Assembly: GCF_000169335.1 (NCBI RefSeq)
Contig: NZ_AAXW01000002.1
Span: 1-64,000 of the forward strand
Length of the DNA stretch: 64,000 nt
Direction of reading: 5' to 3'
From: Crocosphaera chwakensis CCY0110
Lineage (GTDB): Bacteria > Cyanobacteriota > Cyanobacteriia > Cyanobacteriales > Microcystaceae
In this document: in pieces, positions 22,301-34,300 of the stretch
Numbering within the stretch: the first letter of the stretch is position 1
Layout of the letters: each line of letters begins with the position of its first letter
Program-made: the position numbers and the translations under genes
Notes under the pieces: generated by a model
The model's database searches: none
Told to the model about the DNA's origin: nothing
The model's input: only the letters and a program-made list of their open reading frames with translations

Positions 22301-25300
22301 TCTCCAGTATTTCCGTCGATAATAATCGTATCGTTACTACTACCTAACTCTTGTAACTGGAAGCTGACTCCATTGGTTTGAGTTAGGGTTAAAATATTGA
22401 TCGCTTCTCCTGTTTCTCCATCTTCATCTTGATCAGAAGTTAGGGTTAACTCATCATTATTCGTACCTCCAATAATGGTAATGCGATCGCTGGCTGTATC
22501 AACAGTTTTGGATAGTACATTAAAGGTTTCAGTTATGGTTTCTCCGGCTAAATAGGTTACTTCTCGTAAGATTAAACTTTGATCGCCGTCTTCTTCTACC
22601 ACAACCCAACCGTCTTCAATATCAGTGGTATTCACCCATTCTTTGATAGTGGTGGTAGTATCTTGACTATAGGTTTGCGTGTTGCCGTTAGCATCGAGAA
22701 CCGGTAACACTTGGGAGACAATGGATCGACTTGAACCAGCAGACAACTCAACAGAAGTTAGGTTAGTTGCTTGAAGATCGTTGAAGGTAATACTATCACT
22801 GCCTTTACCGAGATCCACCCCTAAAGATTCGATGGTATTCTCTAAAGTAACGTTATCTCCATCCCAGTCAACGATAACCTTATCTTCATTGGCAGAAACG
22901 GTGACAGTATCAACAGAACCCGTATCAACCACATCCCCTTGATCGTCCCTTGTGTACCCTTGGAAATTGGCTGTATCGGCATCTTCTCCCCCATCTACGA
23001 GGCTGTCCACACCATCCCCAATAGACCACTCTATGGTGTCGTTTCCTGCCTCTCCTTGGACGTTATCACTATCCAAACCACCCACTAAATAGTCGTTATC
23101 TGTACCCCCTTGAATGGTGTCGTTACCAGCTTCTCCCAAGATGACATCTTCACCTGCATCTCCCTGAATCTGATCATCTCCTTCTCCTCCTAATATTTGA
23201 TCGTCTCCCGTTCCTCCTGACACAGTATCGTTACCTTCTCCAGCGTTGATCAAGTCTTCCCCTGCGTCTCCATATATCTCGTCATCTCCTTCGCTACCTA
23301 AGATGAAGTCGCTACCTTCACCCCCTCTGAGAATACGAGTGCGATCGTTATCTCCTCCTATTAACATTAAGTTATCGTCATCATTGCCTCCTTCTACAGT
23401 AATATTGCCTTTACCGTTACTGTAGGTGACAGTTTCATAATTAACTTCAATACTATCGTTACCCTCTTCTCCTTGTACCAAGACATCCCCATTAACATCT
23501 GTCAAGAAGATCATGTCATTACCCGATCCACCCATGACAGTAACATCTCCTTGGCTTTCACTTATAAAGACAAGATCGCTACCGCCACCCGTTGCTAGAT
23601 TAATATTAGTACCCGTTAACCCTGATATTTCATAGGTATCAGCTTGACTGGTTCCCGTTGCTTGGATAGTGTTAACCTCAGCTACAGCGAAATATTCAAC
23701 ATTACTACCACTGGCAACTTCAATATAGTCTCCGGCTGCAAAAAGAATCTCTCCACTGTTGTTAACGATGTCTTCTTCTAACAGTGATACTTCATACGCT
23801 ACCCCAGTATCATCGGGTTGTTGTGTTTCACCCACAGGAAGATAACGCAGACTTAATAACCCATTTTCTAACTCAGCAATATCGACAACTTCGGGTTCGG
23901 GACAACTATGGTTAAAGGAGAAGAGAAGTTCATCCACAAACCGTTCTCGTTTTTCATACAATGTCTTCTCAATACCAAAGACACGGATACCCACCCATAA
24001 AAACGCTTCTACAAAAGCGCGTAACTCCCCACTGGTATCGAATAAACATAAGGGAGTGGGTTCTTGTTGCAAACGTTGGGCGATCTCATCAATAAATAAT
24101 AAGCCATCTTCTTCCCCGGTAATGGGATCGGGTACATCATTGAGATCAAAGCCAATATTCGCTTCAATACCCCCTAATACGCCAGCTTCAGCTAACCCAC
24201 TTAACCCTAACGAAGCCCCGGCTGCGATCGCCATATTAAAGGTAAGTTCATCTTTTTCGTTGCCGTTACTATCCCAGTCGTTGACATAGAAACCATCGAA
24301 AATTTTATCAATTTTACCAATGGCAAAATTATCATCTAACGCCCATTCTTGGATACCTGTCGTGTTAAACCCAAAGCTTAAATCAGTATAAGCCCCCACA
24401 CTACCACTAAGAACCGCATTTACGCCAGTGAAAATGGGGAAAGATTGGGTATAGTCAAAGACTAAGTTCAACCCTGGCATATCGTAGCGGAACAGATCCA
24501 CCCCTCGTCCAGTCATTAAACCCAGTAAGGAAGCAGGATCGCTTAGGAAGGGAAATTCAATCGATCCCGAAGTAGTGCCGATGCCTTTGGTGAAGTTACT
24601 GGCATTGGTATTTCCTGATGTTTGACTATCTAAGTCGGTTGAGGTTTTACCCCCTAAGTCAGCATCACTGATGGTTGCATTACTATCACTTAAGATAGAA
24701 CTTCCCAAAGTAAAGTCGCCGAAGTTAATAACAATGGGTTCATCTTTGGCAGCTTTAACCGTATCAACAAACTCCCCAAACGTTACCAACGCATCGATCG
24801 CTTTTTCAAGGTTGCTAAACTCTGTTTCAGTTAGTTTCAGTTGCGCGAGATCCAATAAACGAATCTCGTCAAACCCAAGATTAATGGGAGTAGAAATAAT
24901 ATCGACTACTTCAATCACGGGATCGAGGAAGGGTTCAATGGCTTCGACAATAGGTAAAGCGATACCCGTTAAGAAACTCCCTAAGTCTAGTTCAACCCCT
25001 TCAAAGACAACAATAGGAGACTCTCCGAAGGTATTACTTGCATTGCTGTCGGTACTGGCATTGGCAAACAGTTGATCGTAACGAATAATCGTGTTAATTT
25101 TAGGTAAAGTAACCGCACTACCAGTAGGAATATCCACAGAAGCTACCAGATCGAGATCCGCTTCTGCTGTTAATGTCCCGACTAATGTTTCTCGAATAGA
25201 CCCAATACTACCAATTTTTAACTTACCATTATCATTCCCATCTGTATCCCGTAGATCCAGCCCTAATGTGCCATAAAAGCCACTGTTGCGAGTATCATTA

Positions 25301-28300
25301 TCGTCCGTTGATCCTGCGTCTATTTCATCGATATTGACCTGTAGGAACCCTAAACGGGCTTCAGCACTAAAGTCATCGGATAGAGTAGCATTTAACTGGA
25401 TAACCAGTTCTTCCCCTGTGTCTGAAGTTCCTTCTGTATCGATATAGAAGCCATCGCTATTATTAAAGCCAAACCCTAAACTAAAGTCATAGAGTAGGTC
25501 AATATTAATCTGTGAGTCGTCTCCAAATTCTAACCCTAACCCTGGTACAGAAGCATTTAAGTCAATGGGTAGATTGAAACTGCCTAAACTACCGGACAAA
25601 GGTAAGTTAAATTGTAGGTTATCGTCTTCTAAGGAAACAGGAACATCTAAGGCATTAATTAAACCATCGCCATTTTCATCGCTTAAGGTTAAATAGCTAC
25701 CTAAAACATCGTATAATCCCTCTTGAATCACTTCTACAGTCGTTTTCTTATCTTGGATCAGTTGCGACTGATCTCCAAAACTGGCAAAGGTGATCTGCCA
25801 GGGGTTGGCTTCCGTTCCAGCACCGGTTACAGTAACATCGGTAATAATAGTAAGATTTTCTAGGGCTGTTTCAATCTCGCTATTGCTGGCCGTTGAATCA
25901 ATAAGAATGGTAGATTCATCATTAAAGGCTATTTGAAAGGTTCCTGAACCACCATCGGTATAAATGGTTTGTACTTCTTGGGTGGTGTCATCTCCTTCTA
26001 TAAGGGTTGTAACCGTTAATTCTGGGGCTTGTAGTCGTCTTCTAAAGTCGGTAGGACTCGCTTCGGTTCCTAATAAGTCATTTTTCGCATCTTGGAAGAA
26101 AGTAATGTTACTGCCTAATGCGTCTCCAATAAGTGGAATAGGAACATTGGCAGCAGCTTGTACCCCGTCGTGTAAGGTATCGAATAAGGTTTCTAAACCA
26201 ATAATAATATTATCGGGATCGTTGAGTAAGGCAAAGAGATCCGCCGCCGAAACTAAGTTAGGAACGGCGGTTTCGATGTCTGCAATGCCTCCCGGTTCAA
26301 AGTTGGCATCGATGTGAAGAACGTTATCAGCAATACCATCGTTATCGGTGTCTTCGGTGGTTCCCCCCATGGGTATGTCTTCGGTGGGGAAGTATAAAGG
26401 AAGATCAATTTTTGCGTAACCATCAGCCTCAAAGTTCATATTAGAATCATTAAGCTCGCTGATCAGATAACGTCCTTCGCTACTTTCGATAAAGCTTAAA
26501 TGTCCCACAAGATCGATGTCTGCGGTTCCTTCTTTGATCCAGAAACCGAGAGGGGTTCCTCCGACATCTAACGCAACATTTGCATCCAAGGGTTGAATGG
26601 TTTCTAGTTCGAGATCGAAGTCAAATACGGTGTCATCATGAACATAAAATGTCGGGTTAAAGACATCGCTGAGATCCACATCTAACCCTAAGTTTAAAGA
26701 AGCCAACGCATCGATAAATATCTCCCCAGATGCCCCGGCTTCTAAACCGAGATCGTCTGCTTCTCCAATAAGCGTTTTAATTGTGTCAGGAATTCCTTCT
26801 AAATTCGCTAAATCTCGTAAATTGAGGGAAAATTCTTCTTGTCCTTCGATGTCAATTTCTTCTATATTTAATTCAAAGGTAAAGGTAGAGTCTCTGTAAC
26901 CCAGTCCGATAATTTTTTGACTATCATAAAGGGCGAAGGTATCCCGATCGCCTTTTCTCGCTTCAAATTCGGTTAAATAATCCCTTTCAGCTAAGATAAC
27001 ATAAATGGCTTCGGCGGTACTATCTCCATCCACTCCTAACGCATCTAAACGGGTTTGTGCTTCATCAGGATCAATGTCGCTAGTTTGTAGAAGGCTGCGA
27101 TCGCTACGAAGATCGTTGTAGTCGCTGCGATCGATCAAGGCAAATTTAATGTCGTCATCTTCTGAGTTACCATCTAACCCGTATTCTGCTAGGTTGTCGG
27201 CAGCCGTAATAATGGCTTCATCCGTGCTTTGTAGCGTCGTTAAGGCTTGTTTCGCTTCGTTAATAGCATCTGTATTATCAAAGGCAGTTTCGATGTCTTC
27301 TGTAGTGGAATTTGCGTCTAAACCGTAGGGGGTTAAGAAGTTGCGGGCGATCGCTTTTTCGTAGGTATCTGCATCGGCATCATTCAAAATAGCGACGGTT
27401 TCTTCGGCAAAGGCAATGTCATCACTATTATCTAAAGCTGTTTCAATATCGCTATCGCTGGCGGTTTCATCCAACCCTAATTGATTCAGTGTGCTTCTGG
27501 CGTTAATATAATCGGAGTTAGCAGCGACTAAATTGCGATCGCTAACTAAACTATTAAAAGTGGTTTGATCATCAAATAATACGTCAATAATCTGATCATC
27601 AGTTACAGTATCATCTAACCCATAACTGCTTAAATTATCCCTAGCGTCCACAATTGCTACATCTTCTAAAATATCCTGTACTTGAGTATCATCCACCAAA
27701 GCTTCTGCAATCTCACTATCACTAGAGTTACCATCTAATTCAATAGCTAAACTGACTAAATTATCAAAAGCGGTTTCTAACTCTGCTTTGGTTGCCCCAA
27801 AATCGTAGTTTAAGCCCAATGTTTCATTAATTTGAAAGTTGAGATCCCTCTCCAAACTCTGAATATCACTTAACCCATCTTGAACAATATCAATCGCTTG
27901 CTGCAACCCTTCAATAAAGCTAACAGAACCTGATCCCAACAGATCCACCATACTTTGATCCAAGATGGGAATATGTTGATAAGCGATACCATCGGGATCG
28001 ACTAACTGTGTCAAGACACTATCTAAGCCTTCTAATAAAGTATCAAGATTGATCGCTTCAAACTCGAAGAGGCTATCAAGATTAATGGTACTTAAACTAC
28101 TGGCTACTTCACTAAAGAAACCGGATAAAGTTGTCTGTTCATAGGGGTCGTTGCCATAGGATGCTTCAATAATACCGGGTTCATCTTGTAACCCTGATAA
28201 TGCCCCTTGTAACCCAACTGGTAAATACACCTCAAAACTAGCATCGCCCCCTAAACTGGGATCACCGATGAGTAACCCTGTGGGATCACCTGTTATCTCA

Positions 28301-31300
28301 TCAAAGGTCAATTTTCCATCGCTTCCTAAACTCACTGAAGCATTAAAATCTATGGTTCCATCGTCAATACCCACTCCTAACGGTCCAATATTCAACGACA
28401 GATCAAAGGGGTTTTCGTGGTTAAGGGAAACGCTACCCACTAAGGTAGGTTCATAAATATAGAAGTTATCGTCACTGTCTAACCCGAAAGCAAATTGTAG
28501 ATCGATCCCCCCTGAAAAGAGTAAGGGTTCAGACTGAGTGACATCAAGCGGTATTTCTAAACCGAGATCCCCTAATAAACTGTCAGTCGAAAAGTCAAGA
28601 CTAACTTCTTTGCTAAAGCTTGTCAGATCAATGGTAGTGACAAACTCACGGGGGTTACTACTAAAAGATTGTTCAATATTATCTAAAGCTGCGATGTCTG
28701 CGTTGGTAATGTCTCCTTCGCTGTTGGTAAAGACTTCATCGACTAAAACCGTAACTTGCTCATTAATCTTATCGCTGATGGTTCCCCCAGTGAGATTCCA
28801 AAGTTCGCTTAAAGATTCATCTAAGAAGGGAATTTTGCCCAGATCCCCAGTAATATCGCTGATGCTACTGCTGAAATTACCAGCCCAATCTGCAAAATTT
28901 GTCAACCCTTGGGATAATTTTTCTTGATCGCTGGTTTCGGTTTCAGTGTTTTGGGGTTCGATGGTTGCGTTGGTGGTGAAGGCTTGGGGTTGGCTACTAC
29001 TGGTATCAACACTACGTCGGAAAGGAAGAAAAGCGGCTTCAAAACTAAAGTCAGCGTTAATATTAGCAGTCTCAAAGTCCCCATAAGCTAAGATTTCGTC
29101 ATCTTCACCTTCTACGGTAATTCTAAATCCCCACTCTTCTTGTTTTATATCAAGCTTTTTAGTGACACCACTAAAGTCAAGGATGTTTTTACTATTATTG
29201 TTATTAAGATCAATAATGACATCTTTACCCCAATCATCACTGAAATAGTAGGTATTGGCTTCATCAAAGTCTCCAATCATCAGATCGTTCGTTGTACTCC
29301 CTGCGATCCCTTCAATACTGTAGAGTCGGGTGGTATTGAGGGTGGAGTTGGCTGCGGCGATCGCTTCTAAATCACTGTTAAGGGGTAAGGGGTTAACACC
29401 GCTATTGACACTATCATAGGCTAACTGCCAGATATCGCTTAATACAGTTTCATTACCTTGTACAGCAAAATCTTGGGATAGATCGACAATAATGGCTTTA
29501 TCTAACCCGTCATAACTATAAGTATCGCTACCATCTACACTGTTTTTATCAGCAAACCCTGCACCAAAATCAATGCCTTCATCTAGTGAGAAACTAATTT
29601 CAAACAGATCGCGGTTAGGGGCTGCCCCATAGACTACATCATTACCCCCATTCCCCACAAATACCTCACTTACCGTATCTGCCCCCACAAAAATGTCATT
29701 TTCTGAGGTTCCTAAAACTTTACTGGTATTAGTAATGGCAGTATTATCTGAGAGTAAGCCAACAATGTCATTAAACCAGTCGGGGGTATCAACACCAAAC
29801 TCATCGAGGTAACTGAGGGCTTCGGTGACGTTCCAAAAGCGGTTTCCTTGAACGCCCACTACATTTCCTAATTGATAGGTTCCCACAGGCGTATTAAACT
29901 GATAGCCACCAGCAAGATCAACATTAATACCGTTAAACTGGAAACCATCAGGAAGACTTATCCCATCAATTTCTATATCATCGGTGTTTTTATCATCATT
30001 TGAGTCGGTAGTATATTGACTGTAGTCCATGATAATCTGCCCACCGGTACTCGTCTGCAAAATGCCTTGCAGTTGAGCGTCCCCGTGCAGAACCACAGTA
30101 TTAATGCCACGACCCCCGATAATATTTTCGATATCCATGGCCGCGACATAACCACCACTTAATGTCCCTGAGTTCCCATTAGCGATAATTTGCTCTAAAA
30201 TGCTGTCTACATCCCCATCTAAGGGGCTGAAATCAGGTGTTACCAGAACAAAATTATTCCAACCTACTCCCACATCAAAAGAACTATCGATCTCAACGCC
30301 TATTTTTCTCAGGTCATCAACTGTGATCTCTGCCCCATCAAAGACATGGATAGAAAGATCGCTGAAAACGTTAGAGAAGTCTATAGTATCAAAAGATTCG
30401 GGAAGTAAATTTTCATCTTCATCCCCAATGAAGATATTAGGGGTTTCTACAATGGCCGTTGCGCCCCATTTTCCTTCAAAATTATAGGTATCGGCTCCGG
30501 TTCCTCCATAAATAAGATGAAGTCCTAAATCTCCTACTAAATTATCCAGAATTGCGTCCTCTAATCCTTCTTTAAATCCATTATTTACCAAGGGTGATAG
30601 GGTAGCTGAGACAGGATTTACGCCAATAGAGAAAGTATTGCTACCAAAAGTGCGATCAAAAATGCTTAATGGTTCGTCAAATGCACCAGGTTCACTGCTA
30701 AACCCATTACCGACTAAAATATTGATGCCTTTTCCATAATTAATGTTTTGAATGTAGCGCACATCTCCGGCTAAAAAGTCATCTCCAAGGGTTGTTAAAC
30801 CAGTCAATAAACTACTTCTTATATCGCTGGTTTCTCTGTTTTGCAGTGTATTAACAATAGAGTTGCCCAGATTCACAAAGTTAGGAGAAAATAATTCTGC
30901 AAGATAATCTTTTTCTGAGGTACTTTCTCTGGTAGCTGATCGTCCTGAAATATCCAGCGTATTAATCACTTTTTCGGGGATAATAGCTTCAAAATCTCCT
31001 CCTAAAAATGAATCGGCTCGATCTAAGAAACCAGTAACCCCATCAGCAGTAAAATAGGGTCTAAATCCTTGTCCGCCGTAAATATTTCCTGAGAATAAAA
31101 CGTCTTCTTCTGGCACAAAGCTATTTTCATTTCGTCCCCCATAAATTGTGGTGTTCGCATCAATATGAGTGATAACTATTTCGTTATATCCTAAGTCAAA
31201 GAACGAACTTCCAGCACTAGGAATATCTACCCCAACGGCAGTTAATGTTCCTAACCCAAAGCGATCTTCAATTTCGGCTGCTTTTTTGATGGTTAAACTG

Positions 31301-34300
31301 GTATGTCCATCTTCTTCTTGTTTAAAGACAAATTCTAATTCTTTATTAACCGCACGAAAATCTAATACTAAATTATGACCATTATCACTAATTGATTGAG
31401 TATCAATGGTTATGGTTTGATTTTTGTTAGCGAACGCAGTTAATGAGTTAAATATTCTATTAGTTGTTCCCCATTCGTTACCAAAAATAAAGGTATTATC
31501 CGCAGCACCTGCGACAATTTTTTCTATATGTTTTAAGGAGTCGTCCCCTGTTCCTGCTGTAATAGAATTGGTTAATTGGCCGAAGAGAAGTGCTTGGCTT
31601 GTTTCAGTCAGAACTTCCCCTGAAGAAATGGTAGTACCTTTGAGACTTTCTTGTGGTATTTCTAAGGCTAAAGCATCAAAGATAACGGCATTGGGATCAA
31701 CTTCTGTGTTATTGTTATCTTTTAAGGAAAAGTTGGTTAATTCGGCAACAGAACTCCGATGAGCAATGGTTAAAATATTATTATTTTCACTGGCTTTTAA
31801 TCCATTTCGTTTAAAGTTTTCATTCTTATTAAGAATAGTAATTAAACTATTAATATCGGTACTACTACTAATATTAACAGTAACAGTCGTACCATTCACT
31901 TTGAGGCTGAATGTCGATAGAGTAGGGAAAGGTGCATTCGGAATATTTAACTCAACTTTTGCCCATTCTCCTGTCCCTGCAATGAGGATGTTATTGCTTA
32001 AAACATGGGTGACTTTATCGGTAACGGCAGATAAATCGAGGGTATCTCGTTCTGCTGTCTTATTTTTAGTCGATTGAATAGCTTTTACTACGTCATGACC
32101 CCAATTATCTTCAAAAATATAGGTATCGCTACCAGTCTCTCCTTTCAGTTCATCGTTACCTGTCCCACCAATGATGGTGTCGTCATCATCTCCCCCCTTA
32201 ATGGTATCATCCCCTTCTCCCCCTTCAAGACTATCCTCACCAGCCCCCCCATCTACACTATCATTATCGGCACCTGCGATCACGGTATCATCTCCACTAC
32301 CACCTGCGATCGTATCATTACCGGCACCCCCATCTAAAGAGTCATTCTGATTACCTCCTTCTATATCATCATCTCCTTGATGTCCAAAAATAGTATCTAA
32401 ACCAGCATCTCCAGACAAGACATCATCTTGGTTACTGCCTTCTAAATAATCATCGCCTCTATTCCCTGACAAGGTAACATTATTATCACTATCAGCTAGT
32501 AGGTGATCGTTGAAGCTACCTCCTTTAATTTCACTTATTTTGCCATTATTTTGAGGAATACCATCTGCCCCTCCATTTCCAAAGGGAAAGAATATCCCCG
32601 TAGCAGATTGTTTAAAAATATTTGTACTATCTAAGCTAACAGTTGCGTTTTTCAAGTTGACAGCAACATCAGCTTTATAAGCTGTGTAATCAAAGCTATT
32701 GGTACTTCCAACAGGATTTTCAATGGTTCCTTCTAAACGCCCGCTATTTTGGATAATATAACTATTGATTCCTGAACTACCGATGATATTTTTAACGCCG
32801 AGTGCAGTTATTTTATTGTTCTTCTTAGAAGTTTCAGAAGTTTTATCGATAATAATAATACCATCGCTATAAATTTCTATATCTAAGTTTCGATTAGCAA
32901 TTGCACTTAAATCTAGGGTTGAATTGGTGTGATTCTCACTATTATCAAGGGTAAATTTTCCTTCCCAATTATCACTAATTTTATAGGTGTTATTACCTGA
33001 ACTACCAATAACTTTTTCAATAGAATTAGCTTCTCCATTATTATTTCCTCGTACTTTATTTGTATTACTATCAACTAAAACATTCTTGCTACCAATCGTT
33101 ACAGTAATATCTTGAGTTACAGAAGAAAAATCTAAGGTATCTGCTGTCCCTTCATTATCAAGTTCGACGACAGTATCCTCTCCCCAATCATCTTCAAACT
33201 GATACGTGTCACTATCATCTCCCCCCACTAAAGTATCATTTCCTGTACCCCCACTTAAGCTATCTTTTCCTACTTCTCCTGTTAAACTATCATTTCCAGT
33301 ATTGCCGACTAAATTATCATTATCTTCTCCTCCAACAAAGTTATCATTACCACCAAAACCTGTTATATTGTCTTCACCTTTCCCTGTGGTTACTTTACCT
33401 ATTTTAGTAAATCCTGAATTGATTAAACCATTTGCATTACCAGTTTTATCTCCTGTAAAAGTTATGGTTCTATCGGCTGAACCTTGATAAATAATTTCGT
33501 TAACAATATCATTATTCTGATTGGTTGCTCCTCCAGTTAATATACCTGCTAAAACGGCTCCATTTTCAAAAGTATAAGTATTTTTTCCTTGCCCACCTTT
33601 TAAGTTATCAATATTCTTAAAGGTAAGAGAATTTGTCCCGTACACTACAGCAATACTGTCATCACTTTTGAGAGTAAAAGTAATGTCTGAAGTCACATCA
33701 GATAGATCAAGGCTATTAGTATTACGGTATCCAGCTTCAATGTTTTTAATATCACTAACTGTTAAACTTTTTGGCGTACCTCCTATAATATAGTCAGTAA
33801 TAATAGTGCCATCATTCTCTACCGTAAATGTTTTGTCAGTATTGAGATTAGATAGATCGATTTTTGTCTCATCTTTATCATTGCCAGTAAAGGTTAAAGT
33901 ATTTCGTTCTTGAGCGGTAATTTGTTGACTATTATCTTGTCGAGTGAAGGCAAAGCTATTGACGTTGTTATCCCCATTTTGATAGTTAATTTCAACATCA
34001 GGGGTGACAGCAGAAAAATTAATGGTAGCATCGTCAATGATTTCGCCGTTAGTCCATTGTGCGCTGTTATTATTAATATTTACTAATACAGATTGATAAC
34101 TATTAAGAGTCAGATCATCAAAGACTAATCCAGTTGCGATCGCTCCTGTGGTAACTTCTAAATCCCAATCTCCTCCTAATTCACTGTTCCCTGTCAAATC
34201 TTCAGAAGCAGCTACATCTGTCCTTGTCAGTTTGGCCAGTTGGTTAATAAATTGACTTCCTATTGTCCCCTCAGCTACATTACAGCCGTAAATAAGAATG

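Noticed and set aside
24056..33487. Many antisense ORFs of 60-134 codons within the giant gene
   Set aside because: Ser/Pro/Leu-rich shadows of an Asp/Gly/Thr-rich frame. No Shine-Dalgarno or domain-like pattern.
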